From: Shewanella electrodiphila
Lineage (GTDB): Bacteria > Pseudomonadota > Gammaproteobacteria > Enterobacterales > Shewanellaceae
Length of the DNA stretch: 64,000 bases
Direction of reading: 5' to 3'
Assembly (NCBI RefSeq): GCF_023283985.1
Contig: NZ_JAKIKU010000003.1
Coordinates: forward strand, 124,001-188,000
A model generated the notes under the pieces. The model was not told the origin of the DNA and did no database searches. It saw only the letters and a program-made list of their open reading frames with translations. Of the stretch, positions 1 through 8,589 are shown in pieces (the stretch's first letter is position 1; the number at the start of each line of letters is the position of its first letter). Both the position numbers and the translations under genes were made by a program.

Positions 1-1
1 T

Positions 2-427
2 TCAGAAACCTCTTCGCAGATTTCTAACGCGACCAACGGTATTGAACCACCACGTGGATTAATCAGCGTTAAAGCAAGTAAAGACGGTCAGTTAAAGCAA
101 GTAGTACCAGATTTTGATGAGCTTAAGCATCAGTACGAATTGCTTTGGAATATGCCGAACAATAACGGTTATTTAGAATTAGTCGGGATTATGCAGAAGT
201 TTATCGACCAAGCAATTTCCGCCAACACTAACTACGACCCTACTCGCTTTGACGGTCAAAAAGTTCCAATGCAAACCTTGCTTAAAGATTTGCTAACAGC
301 CTACAAGTTAGGGGTAAAGACCCTTTACTATCACAACACTCGTGATGGTGCATCAGACAACTTAGACGACATTACTGTAGTCGAAAAAGAAGATGACGAT
401 TGTGCCGGCGGCGCTTGTAAAATTTAA
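2..427 (+). CDS. nrdA: Ribonucleoside-diphosphate reductase alpha subunit, C-terminal part
   Basis: This is the last ~141 codons of the large subunit of class Ia ribonucleotide reductase; the reading frame is open from base 2, so the 5' part lies outside the window. The visible part reads PPRGLISVKASKDG and ends with the redox-active tail DDDCAGGACKI, which matches the NrdA C-terminus that shuttles electrons from thioredoxin/glutaredoxin to the active site (the Cys-x4-Cys pair is intact). NrdA reduces ribonucleoside diphosphates in the cytoplasm with the radical made by NrdB, encoded 54 bp downstream. Identity is secure; only completeness is unknown. Confidence 0.96.
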   Translation, partial: SETSSQISNATNGIEPPRGLISVKASKDGQLKQVVPDFDELKHQYELLWNMPNNNGYLELVGIMQKFIDQAISANTNYDPTRFDGQKVPMQTLLKDLLTAYKLGVKTLYYHNTRDGASDNLDDITVVEKEDDDCAGGACKI

Positions 428-447
428 TCAATAATTAGCATATAATT

Positions 448-470
448 GCGGGGGCTTTCCCCGCTTTTTT
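448..470 (+). terminator. Terminator-like hairpin between nrdA and nrdB
   Basis: A 6-bp GC stem (GCGGGG / CCCCGC, 448-453 with 459-464) with a 5-base loop is followed by six T residues. It has the form of an intrinsic terminator but sits inside the nrdA-nrdB operon, 11 bases before the nrdB start, so it may attenuate nrdB or act as an mRNA processing or stability element rather than end the transcript. Confidence 0.6.
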
Positions 471-481
471 GGGATATATAA

Positions 482-1612
482 ATGGCTTACTCTACTTTTT
501 GTCAAACACCGAACAATCCAATGAACGAACCAATGTTCATGGGCCAATCAGTTAATGTTGCGCGTTACGATCAACAAAAATATGAAGTTTTTGAAAAGTT
601 AATTGAAAAGCAATTATCTTTTTTCTGGCGCCCAGAAGAAGTAGATGTAAGTAAAGATAAAATCGATTATCAAAGTTTGCCTGAGCATGAAAAGCACATT
701 TTCATCTCAAACCTTAAATACCAAACGTTACTTGATTCTATTCAAGGCCGTTCACCAAACGTTGCCCTTTTGCCGTTAGTGTCGTTACCTGAATTAGAAA
801 CTTGGATTGAAACTTGGTCATTCTCAGAAACCATTCACTCACGTTCGTATACCCATATTATTCGTAACATCGTTAACGATCCTTCGGTTGTATTTGACGA
901 TATCGTTGTGAACGAAGAAATTCTGAAACGTGCTGGTGATATTGCTCAGTACTATGATGACCTCATTGAGTTAACTCAAGTATTCAATCTGCATGGTGAA
1001 GGCACGCACACGATTAATGGTAAAGAGATAGCTGTTAGCTCTCGTATCCTTAAAAAATCACTTTACCTGTGCATGATGTCAGTCAACGCTTTAGAAGCGA
1101 TTCGTTTCTATGTCAGTTTTGCCTGTTCATTTGCTTTCGCGGAACGTAAGTTGATGGAAGGTAATGCTAAGATTATTCGCTTAATTGCTCGCGATGAAGC
1201 ATTGCACTTAAATAGTACGCAGCACATAGTGAATATCATGCAAGGTGGTAAAGACGATCCTGAAATGGGCGAAATCGCTAAAGAATGTCACGATCAAGCC
1301 TACGATATTTTTTATAAAGCAGCTGAACAGGAAAAAGAATGGGCACAATACCTATTCAAAGATGGTTCAATGATTGGCTTAAATGAACAAATTTTATGTC
1401 AGTATGTTGAGTACATTACCAACCAACGTATGAAGGCTGTTAACTTACCGCAACCCTACCCAGAGCAAACTAATCCACTACCTTGGATGAAAAACTGGTT
1501 AGAAAGTGACGCTGTTCAAGTAGCGCCGCAGGAAGTTGAAGTTTCATCATACTTAGTGGGACAGATTGACTCTGCAGTCGACAGTGATGAGTTCTCTGAT
1601 TTTGACCTATAA
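482..1612 (+). CDS. nrdB: Ribonucleoside-diphosphate reductase beta subunit (diferric-tyrosyl radical)
   Basis: The 376-residue product is the normal length for NrdB. The radical and metal site is intact: Asp85, Glu116, His119 and the radical Tyr123 in the segment [12 protein letters not shown], each one residue offset from the E. coli numbering, followed by the second Glu/His set ([12 protein letters not shown]). It supplies the stable tyrosyl radical for NrdA in the cytoplasm. The gene lies directly after nrdA with a hairpin between them, and its 3' end overlaps the yfaE start by 26 bases, which suggests translational coupling. No oddities in the protein. Confidence 0.98.
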   Translation: MAYSTFCQTPNNPMNEPMFMGQSVNVARYDQQKYEVFEKLIEKQLSFFWRPEEVDVSKDKIDYQSLPEHEKHIFISNLKYQTLLDSIQGRSPNVALLPLVSLPELETWIETWSFSETIHSRSYTHIIRNIVNDPSVVFDDIVVNEEILKRAGDIAQYYDDLIELTQVFNLHGEGTHTINGKEIAVSSRILKKSLYLCMMSVNALEAIRFYVSFACSFAFAERKLMEGNAKIIRLIARDEALHLNSTQHIVNIMQGGKDDPEMGEIAKECHDQAYDIFYKAAEQEKEWAQYLFKDGSMIGLNEQILCQYVEYITNQRMKAVNLPQPYPEQTNPLPWMKNWLESDAVQVAPQEVEVSSYLVGQIDSAVDSDEFSDFDL

Positions 1613-1940
1613 GCACAATTTTAAAAAAGCGCCCATTGTCAGTTTAAATGGCGAACCGGTGTTGCTGTTCAACCAGCAGCAACACACACTACTTGAAGTA
1701 TTAGAAACTAAAAAAGTAAATGTTTTCTCTGAATGTAGAAATGGGTTTTGTGGCGCTTGTAAAACCAAGGTCAACAAAGGCAGCGTTCGTTACCTTACTA
1801 AGCCATTGATTGAGCTTAAACAAGATGAATGCTTACCTTGTTGCTGCGTGCCTGATACAAATCTAGATCTAGATTTGACCACAGATGAGCCCAGTAACTT
1901 ATATGTTCAACATAACAAGTCTGTGGTTTTCTTAGATTAA
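1587..1940 (+). CDS. yfaE: 2Fe-2S ferredoxin YfaE, NrdB radical maintenance
   Basis: A 117-residue plant-type [2Fe-2S] ferredoxin. Cluster ligands are visible as [10 protein letters not shown] and a fourth Cys in the CLPCCC segment. In E. coli YfaE reduces the diferric cluster of NrdB to regenerate the tyrosyl radical, and the same nrdA-nrdB-yfaE order is seen here. The ATG at 1587 (MSSLIL...) was chosen over TTG 1566 and GTG 1584 in the same frame; it overlaps the nrdB end by 26 bases. The extra Cys next to the fourth ligand (CCC) is a minor oddity. Confidence 0.92.
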   Translation: MSSLILTYKHNFKKAPIVSLNGEPVLLFNQQQHTLLEVLETKKVNVFSECRNGFCGACKTKVNKGSVRYLTKPLIELKQDECLPCCCVPDTNLDLDLTTDEPSNLYVQHNKSVVFLD

Positions 1941-1968
1941 GCTAAGGTGAATTGTCTTAAAAAAAGCA

Positions 1969-2859
1969 CTAACCCTTGGCTTTCTTTGCCTCATTAAACA
2001 TTTTATCAACTTCACCAAACATCCAATTCATAATATTACCCGCCCCTTTATCGCGACGCTTTACCAATCCCATTTCAATCAATAAAGAATCTGGAATGTG
2101 ATAACAACTCAATTCTTTAATTTCACCAGAATACCAAGACGAGTCAGCAATGTGCTCAGGCACTAGCGCCCAACCTAAACCTCTTATGACCAAAGACGTA
2201 ATATAGTAATAGCTATCAACATGCCAACAGTTTGCCGAAATGGGCTTACTCTGGGTTTGTAAATCACATATAACCAACTGTCGATACTGATTCAGTTCAG
2301 CTATATTGGGTGTTGGAACATTTGCTAGCGGATGATTTACTGAAACAATCAAAGATTGATGAAAACTGTCTATGCTAAAAAACTCAAGTCGCTCACAGAG
2401 TTGTTCATTGCGAAACAAAATACCTAAATCTGCTTTGCCATCATCAACCCATTGAGCAATGTCATCTCTTGAACCATTCAAAATAGTCAGTTTTAACAAA
2501 GGGAATGTATTGGCCGTTTTATCAAAAAAAGCCTCAAATGTAGAAATTGGTACAGCTTCGTCAATAGCAATAGTCAATGCAAGCTCATCCTCTGTTTGCA
2601 CTGTCATTGCACGTGAATTTAATCGTTCACATTGTGCTAGTACTGCTTTCGCTTCGATGAACATCTGTTCGCCTTGCTCGGTAAGTACTGGCATACGCCC
2701 TGTTCTATCGAAAAGTTTAAAACCTAAATCTATTTCTAAATTGGCTACCGCAGTACTCACACGAGACTGCGCTTTACCTAATGAACGCGCAGCAGAGGAA
2801 AATGATCCCAGATTCGCCGCTGCAACAAATGCTTGTAACTGTTCTATAGACCAGTTCAT
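1969..2859 (-). CDS. LysR-family transcriptional regulator
   Basis: A 296-residue LysR-type regulator. The N-terminal winged HTH is clear (residues 1-60: LQAFVAAANLGSFSSAARSL, then SRVSTAVANLE and LGFKLFDRTGR), followed by a periplasmic-binding-protein-like effector domain. It is transcribed away from a MATE efflux gene, and the 113-bp gap holds a perfect 21-bp palindrome at 2878-2898, so local control of the pump and of itself is the simplest reading. The gene converges on yfaE with only 28 bp between stops. The effector is unknown. Confidence 0.93.
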   Translation of the reverse strand: MNWSIEQLQAFVAAANLGSFSSAARSLGKAQSRVSTAVANLEIDLGFKLFDRTGRMPVLTEQGEQMFIEAKAVLAQCERLNSRAMTVQTEDELALTIAIDEAVPISTFEAFFDKTANTFPLLKLTILNGSRDDIAQWVDDGKADLGILFRNEQLCERLEFFSIDSFHQSLIVSVNHPLANVPTPNIAELNQYRQLVICDLQTQSKPISANCWHVDSYYYITSLVIRGLGWALVPEHIADSSWYSGEIKELSCYHIPDSLLIEMGLVKRRDKGAGNIMNWMFGEVDKMFNEAKKAKG

Positions 2860-2877
2860 GTTGACTCCCGCTAAAAT

Positions 2878-2898
2878 ACTATCCGAAAATCGGATAGT
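2878..2898. promoter_or_regulatory. Palindromic operator between LysR and MATE genes
   Basis: A 9-bp perfect inverted repeat (ACTATCCGA / TCGGATAGT) with a 3-base centre lies 18 bases upstream of the lysR start and 74 bases upstream of the MATE start. LysR proteins bind dyads of this size, often between divergent genes. The assignment as the binding site of the adjacent LysR is inferred from position and symmetry. Confidence 0.65.
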
Positions 2899-2972
2899 TA
2901 CTAACTTTATTCTATCTTATAAATAGCCATAATGGACAACATTAAGTCTGTAAATTTATTTGAGTGTGTAGA

Positions 2973-4367
2973 ATGTCTAACCTTATTTCAAAACCATCAA
3001 GTTTGACGGTCAGCCAGCATTTCTGGAAATATGCCATCCCTTCTATTGCTGCTATGCTCGTCAGCGGCTTATATCAGATTATTGATGGCATTTTTGTTGG
3101 TCACTATGTGGGTTTTGAAGGTTTAGCTGGGATCAACATGGCTTGGCCAGTAATCTGCTGTATCGCCGGTGTTGGAATGATGATTGGCATGGGCGGTGGT
3201 AGTTTATTATCCATCAGCCGTGGCGAAAATAAACCTGAAGACGGACAGCGTGTATTAAATAATGGCATCGCACTAATTGTGTTGTTAAGTATTGCTGCTG
3301 CCGTATTCATTCAACTATGGGGTGAATCGTTATTATTGTTACAGTCAGCTAGCGGCGCTAACTACACCATGGCAATGGACTATATTAAAGTATTTGCTTA
3401 TGGAGCATTCTTTACTGCTGCGGCAACAGCTTTACCGCTATTAGTACGAAACGATGAAAACCCAGGTCTTGCCACAAAGCTTTTAATCGTTGGTGCCACG
3501 CTAAATATTGCATTGGATTATTTGTTAATTGCCGTCTATCCATTGGGCTTAAAGGGCGCAGCGATTGCGACATTAGTGTCACAAGCGGTAGTAGTTGTAC
3601 TCGGTTTCAGCTACTTTTTCTCATCAAAAGCCAATACAAAAGCCAAACTTAATCTAAGTTCTATCTGCTTTTCTCAAATGAAACATATCATTGTGCTCGG
3701 TAGCTCGAGTTTATTTATGTTTTTATACTTCAGTTTTATTATTGCATTGCACAACTATTTATTCATGAAGTTCGGCTCTGCTGTACATGTTGCCGCTTTT
3801 GCCATCGTAGGATACGTGGCTACCACCTTCTTTTTGTTGGCTGAAGGTATTGCAAGTGGTATGCAACCACCTGTGAGTTATTACTACGGCGCAAAAGAGG
3901 TCAACAATATCAAAGCGACGGTAAAACTCGCTGTTAAAGTCATTATGGTATTAGCCGTATCAACAGTGACTTTTATCAATGTATTCCCTGAGTTTGTTAT
4001 CGGTTTTTTTAGCAGTCAAGACCAAGCTTTAATGACTGAAACCTTGATAGGGATGAGATTACATTTATTTGCTTTGGTGTTAGATGGACTTATTTTTATC
4101 GCTACCATGTATTTTATGGCAGTTAACCAAGGCGGTCGTTCATTAACGATTTCATTGGGTAATATGTTAATTCAAATACCCTTTCTATTAATGCTACCTT
4201 ATTTACTTGGGGTTAATGGCATTTGGTTATCAGTGCCCTTATCTAATATCGCTTTGTGTATTATTCTGTCACCATTAATTTTCAGTGAGATTAAACGGAT
4301 CAATCAATTAGGTGAGCAGCCAACAAAGAGGGATTTGCATACTTTCAGTGAACTTAACGCCTCTTAA
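2973..4367 (+). CDS. MATE-family multidrug/Na+ antiporter
   Basis: A 464-residue integral membrane protein with about twelve hydrophobic segments and the two-halved layout of MATE exporters (FWKYAIPSIAAMLVSGLYQI, then VGHYVG near the N-terminus; a second half beginning about residue 230). It would export cationic drugs or metabolites in exchange for Na+ or H+ at the inner membrane. The ATG at 2973 is preferred over an in-frame GTG at 2964. It is divergent from the LysR gene, which probably controls it. The exported compound cannot be read from sequence. Confidence 0.92.
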   Translation: MSNLISKPSSLTVSQHFWKYAIPSIAAMLVSGLYQIIDGIFVGHYVGFEGLAGINMAWPVICCIAGVGMMIGMGGGSLLSISRGENKPEDGQRVLNNGIALIVLLSIAAAVFIQLWGESLLLLQSASGANYTMAMDYIKVFAYGAFFTAAATALPLLVRNDENPGLATKLLIVGATLNIALDYLLIAVYPLGLKGAAIATLVSQAVVVVLGFSYFFSSKANTKAKLNLSSICFSQMKHIIVLGSSSLFMFLYFSFIIALHNYLFMKFGSAVHVAAFAIVGYVATTFFLLAEGIASGMQPPVSYYYGAKEVNNIKATVKLAVKVIMVLAVSTVTFINVFPEFVIGFFSSQDQALMTETLIGMRLHLFALVLDGLIFIATMYFMAVNQGGRSLTISLGNMLIQIPFLLMLPYLLGVNGIWLSVPLSNIALCIILSPLIFSEIKRINQLGEQPTKRDLHTFSELNAS

Positions 4368-4748
4368 TCTATGCATGGATGAAATATTGCTCCGCAGTTA
4401 ATGCTCATTACAACTTGATAAAATAAACTCGCCATATATATACATCCATTATGTGGCGAGTGTAGATTCAGCATTGTCATAACCCTTCAAAATCCTTCAT
4501 AACCTGCCATGAAAAATAGTTGTATTTAATCCGCTCGTCTTCAGCTCAAAATACCTGCTGTTTACAAGCTTAAGTACTAAGCAAAAAGTTATTAGCAATC
4601 AGCTAATATTCATCTTTGGCATACAATTTTACACTTTTAGTGTTCAATAACTTCGACTTATGTTAGTTAGTTGTTAATATCCACTGGCGTAAAATAAGAT
4701 TAAATCATTATCTAAAATGGATTAAAACAACAATAAATAGGGACAATC
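4368..4748. other. Intergenic region between MATE and DUF885 genes
   Basis: 381 bp without a supported gene. A hairpin with an 8-bp stem (ACTCGCCA 4427-4434 / TGGCGAGT 4454-4461) and an AT-rich loop lies ~60 bp after the MATE stop, but it lacks a T-run. The last 100 bp are AT-rich and should hold the promoter of the DUF885 gene, whose Shine-Dalgarno AGGGAC is at about 4739-4744. Confidence 0.5.
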
Positions 4749-6578
4749 ATGATTAAAAAATCATTGAAATGGTTAGGACTTGGCACGTTAGGTGTTGCCA
4801 CTATCGGTGCGAGTTTCGCTGCCCATGAGTGGTATGCCGATAAACCATTTATGTTTAGATCTTATCTAGATCGCCAAATGGTTAAGATGGCTTTTAAAGA
4901 TCCTGAAGGGTTAACCTCTCTTGGATTTCTCGAGTCAGTTGGTATAAAAGGACATAATGCTCACCTTGATGATGTCGATCCATCTAACAGCAAAGCCGTG
5001 TTTGATGAAATGAAAAGCTTTCGTGATGGCTTGCATCAATATGAAGATAATAATTTAGATGAAAATCAGCTTATATCGAAACAAATAGCCCTATATTTGA
5101 CAGGTCTTATCGATGATTTCGACAAGTTTCAGTATCACACCTATCCGGCAAATCAAATGTTTGGCATTCAAAGTGGCTTCCCAAGTTTTATGGAGTCTTC
5201 ACATCAAGTGGCCACAGTTGAAGATGCCGAAAACTACCTTTCAAGAATGGGTGAACTAAACCGTAAATTTTCACAGTACCTATTAGCACTTCAAGAGCGT
5301 GAAGATCGCAATATCATTCCGCCACGCTTTGTGATTCAGCGAGTGCTTGATGAAATGCATGGTTTTGTTGCAACACCTGCAAATGAAAATATTCTTTATA
5401 CTTCGCTTGTAACAAAATTTGATGCGACTGAAGAAATATCAGACTCTGAAAAAGCTAGACTCCTTGCGCAAACAGAGCAAGCGATTATAGATTCAATATA
5501 TCCCGCCTATGATTTATTCATCAATTATTTTGAAGCATTAAAACCCAAGGCTGGCACTGACGATGGATATTGGCATTTACCTCAAGGCGAGCAAGCCTAT
5601 GCGTTAGCTTTAAAGCTATTTACTACAACAGATTACACCCCTGATTATATTCATGAATTGGGTTTAACCGAAGTCGCGCGTATCCAAGCAGAAATGTTAG
5701 TTTTATTTGAGCAAGAAGGCATTGATACCAGTGATGGCTACCTTGCAGCAATGAACACGTTTTCTGATAAACCAGAATATTATTATGAAGACAGTGATGA
5801 AGGTAGAGCTCAAATCCTCGTCGACTACCAAACCATACTGGATGAAATTAATGACGGTCTAGATGACAGTTTTAACATTCGCCCAAAAGCTGGCATGGAA
5901 GTGGTTAGAATACCTGAGTTTAAAGAAAAAACAGCACCAGGAGCTTATTATCAAGGCCCCTCATTAGATGGCAGTCGCCCAGGGCGTTTCTTTGCAAATC
6001 TATATGATATAAAGACCTCACCTAAATATGCGATGCGTACATTAGCCTACCATGAGGGCATTCCAGGACATCACTTTCAAGTATCCATTGCTATGGAACT
6101 TGAAGGTATGCCTTTGTTGCGCAGATTTGCACCTTTTACAGCTTACTCCGAAGGTTGGGCATTATATGCTGAGCGTTTAGCTTATGAACAAGGTTTTCAA
6201 AACACACCAGCAGATAACATAGGCCGCTTAACAGATGAGTTATTACGTGCCGTTCGCCTTGTCGTCGATACTGGCTTGCATCACAAACGCTGGACTCGAG
6301 AAGAGTCGATAGCATACATGAGCGCTAGTACTGGCCGTGCGGAGCGTGATGTCATATCAGAAATTGAACGCTATATTGTCATGCCAGGCCAAGCGACATC
6401 TTACAAAGTTGGCATGATGAAAATTCTAGAGCTGCGACAAAAAGCTCAAGATAAACTCCAGGATAAATATGATATACGTGAGTTTCATGATGCGGTGCTG
6501 AAAAATGGTGCAATGCCTTTAGATTTATTGGAAACAGTCATTGATCAATATATAGAACAAAGGCTACAACAAGCTTAG
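4749..6578 (+). CDS. DUF885 family metallopeptidase-like protein, membrane-anchored or exported
   Basis: A 609-residue DUF885 protein. The family hallmark metal-binding segment YHEGIPGHHFQ is at about residues 435-445, followed by the conserved EGWALYAERL motif near residue 468. Members are putative zinc carboxypeptidases or dipeptidases. The N-terminus (basic start, then a hydrophobic stretch to about residue 26) is an uncleaved anchor or signal peptide, so it probably works in the periplasm. It has its own promoter region and converges on an AbgT transporter with a shared terminator. The family is certain; substrate and reaction are not. Confidence 0.9.
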   Translation: MIKKSLKWLGLGTLGVATIGASFAAHEWYADKPFMFRSYLDRQMVKMAFKDPEGLTSLGFLESVGIKGHNAHLDDVDPSNSKAVFDEMKSFRDGLHQYEDNNLDENQLISKQIALYLTGLIDDFDKFQYHTYPANQMFGIQSGFPSFMESSHQVATVEDAENYLSRMGELNRKFSQYLLALQEREDRNIIPPRFVIQRVLDEMHGFVATPANENILYTSLVTKFDATEEISDSEKARLLAQTEQAIIDSIYPAYDLFINYFEALKPKAGTDDGYWHLPQGEQAYALALKLFTTTDYTPDYIHELGLTEVARIQAEMLVLFEQEGIDTSDGYLAAMNTFSDKPEYYYEDSDEGRAQILVDYQTILDEINDGLDDSFNIRPKAGMEVVRIPEFKEKTAPGAYYQGPSLDGSRPGRFFANLYDIKTSPKYAMRTLAYHEGIPGHHFQVSIAMELEGMPLLRRFAPFTAYSEGWALYAERLAYEQGFQNTPADNIGRLTDELLRAVRLVVDTGLHHKRWTREESIAYMSASTGRAERDVISEIERYIVMPGQATSYKVGMMKILELRQKAQDKLQDKYDIREFHDAVLKNGAMPLDLLETVIDQYIEQRLQQA

Positions 6579-6605
6579 AACTCGTTAAAATATAACAATA
6601 AAATA

Positions 6606-6637
6606 AAAGAAAGGACTGCAAATGCAGTCCTTTCTTT
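6606..6637. terminator. Bidirectional intrinsic terminator
   Basis: A perfect 15-bp stem (6606-6620 / 6623-6637) with a 2-base AA loop sits between the convergent DUF885 and AbgT genes. A-rich and T-rich flanks on both sides allow termination in both directions. Confidence 0.9.
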
Positions 6638-6662
6638 GTTTTAAGGTTCTGTACTTAATGTC

Positions 6663-8216
6663 TTAGCCGTAAGTGTAGCTAGCACCTAATCCTAATGGGA
6701 ATCCAATTGACCAATAAATTAATAACCACGCACTCCAAATCGACAGTAGCGCCAAGCTAAATGGCAACATCATTGAAATGAGCGTACCTATCCCAATCCC
6801 CTTCACATAGCGTTGACAATAAACGACAACTAATGGGAAGTAAGGCATTAATGGCGTAATAATGTTGGAGCTTGAATCACCAATACGGTAAGCCGCTTGA
6901 GATAAATCAGGGCTGATATTAAGTTGCATCAACATAGGCACGAGCACTGGACCAATCAACGCCCATTTAGCAGATGAAGAACCCACAAACAAGTTAACGA
7001 AGCCCACTAATAAGATCATACCTACCACAGTCACTTCTGCAGGTAGGTTTAAGGCTTTAAGCCCACCAGCGCCTTCAACGGCAATTAATGCGCCTAAGTT
7101 CGATGCTGAAAATGCTGCTACAAACTGTGCACAGAAAAATGCCATCACAATATAGTGAGACATGCCACTCATTGACTTAGACATGGCTTGTACAACATCA
7201 GCTGAAGTTTTAAAGCTTCCAGTCATGTAACCATAAACTAAACCCGGCAACATAAAGAAGATAAAGATTAGCGGAACAATCGATTGCATTAGCGGTGCGC
7301 TAAAACTGGTAAGTGATCCATTAGCATCTCGTAATGTCGACGTTTCTGGAATGGCGAGTGAAAAGAAACCCACAATCGCAGCTAACATCACAGCTGAAGC
7401 AATCCTAAAAGCTTTCATTTCTTTCGCACTAGCTTGATCCATCTTAGGTAAGTCAACTTCGTCACGGTTAACTTTATGAGATTTATTCAATCTAGGCTCT
7501 AAGATTTTATCGGTTAAATACCAAATAACTAATGTAATAGGAATACAAGAAGACGCAGCAAAAAACCAATTATTCAGAGGGTTTACTTGGATATCAGGAT
7601 CAACAATTTGTGCTGCTGACTGAGTAAAACTTTGCAATAATGGGTCGATACCTGATGGGATAAAGTTGGCACAAAATCCACCTGAAACGCCCGCAAATGC
7701 TGCAGCAATACCCGCTAATGGATGGCGGCCAACCGTAAAGAAAATAACCCCTGCTAATGGAATAACCACTACATAACCTGCATCTGTAGCAGTATGAGAT
7801 ATAATCCCCACAAGCACGACAGCTGGCGTCAGGAACTTAGCGGGTGTGACTTTTAGCATTTGCTTTAATGCAGTATTAATAAAGCCAGATTGCTCAGCAA
7901 TACCCACACCCAGCATGGCAACTAACACAACACCTAATGGCGCAAATGCGGTAAAAGTAGTTACCATTGAGGTTAAAAAATGGGTTAACGCATCTGCGCT
8001 CAATAAGTTATTCACTTCAATAGGACTGTTTGTACGAGGATCTATCGCTTCAAAACTCACGCCTGAAAGCAGCGCTGAAATCCCCCACACAGCAAACATC
8101 AAAATTAAAAACAACATCGCTGGATCAGGTAATTTATTACCCACTCGCTCAATACCATCTAAAGCTCTACCTAAAAAGCCAGGCGCTTTTTCTGCAGATT
8201 CACTTTTAACTGTCAT
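6663..8216 (-). CDS. abgT: AbgT-family transporter (p-aminobenzoyl-glutamate / antimetabolite)
   Basis: A 517-residue membrane protein matching AbgT in length and in conserved segments such as SHTATDAGYVVVIPLAG, GVSGGFCANFIPSGIDPL and SSNIITPLMPYFPLVVVYC. E. coli AbgT takes up p-aminobenzoyl-glutamate; other members (MtrF, YdaH) export sulfonamides, so direction is uncertain. The start is preceded by a good GGTAGGGATA ribosome-binding site. Hydrolase partners AbgA/AbgB are not in the window, but a DUF885 peptidase-like gene is the convergent neighbour. Confidence 0.92.
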   Translation of the reverse strand: MTVKSESAEKAPGFLGRALDGIERVGNKLPDPAMLFLILMFAVWGISALLSGVSFEAIDPRTNSPIEVNNLLSADALTHFLTSMVTTFTAFAPLGVVLVAMLGVGIAEQSGFINTALKQMLKVTPAKFLTPAVVLVGIISHTATDAGYVVVIPLAGVIFFTVGRHPLAGIAAAFAGVSGGFCANFIPSGIDPLLQSFTQSAAQIVDPDIQVNPLNNWFFAASSCIPITLVIWYLTDKILEPRLNKSHKVNRDEVDLPKMDQASAKEMKAFRIASAVMLAAIVGFFSLAIPETSTLRDANGSLTSFSAPLMQSIVPLIFIFFMLPGLVYGYMTGSFKTSADVVQAMSKSMSGMSHYIVMAFFCAQFVAAFSASNLGALIAVEGAGGLKALNLPAEVTVVGMILLVGFVNLFVGSSSAKWALIGPVLVPMLMQLNISPDLSQAAYRIGDSSSNIITPLMPYFPLVVVYCQRYVKGIGIGTLISMMLPFSLALLSIWSAWLLIYWSIGFPLGLGASYTYG

Positions 8217-8589
8217 TATATCCCTACCTTGTAGATCCCTTTATTCAACAACACAGCATAAATGCCATCAACATTTATCGCCAGTGAATAAAGAGCGTCT
8301 GTATATTTTTATTAATATGACTAGTTTAATGAATTAATCTTTAAGTAAGCTTAATAAGTAGATAAAACTGCTTAAAAATAAGGCAGTTAAATTAAAGATA
8401 ACAGTAAAAAAACACGTAAAAACTGACACAAACAAAGCCAGCAAGTTAACGGCGTTACAGCCACCAGCTAAACAACATGACAATCAACACAATATAATTA
8501 ACCTATGAAGATAATTGATAAATCTTTAGTTAAAGTCTGTTAATCTGCGCCGCTAATATCTTTCATCACCTTAGTTATAGAGATTAAGT
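8217..8589. other. Divergent promoter region of AbgT and BCCT genes
   Basis: 373 bp, AT-rich, between two divergently transcribed transporter genes. It must hold both promoters. No convincing operator, RNA gene or repeat was recognised. Confidence 0.5.

Noticed and set aside
2459..2926. 155-codon plus-strand ORF opposite the LysR gene
   Set aside because: It is the mirror of the LysR coding frame and has no domain.
7846..8337. 163-codon plus-strand ORF opposite the AbgT gene
   Set aside because: Antisense shadow with low-complexity composition and no ribosome-binding site.
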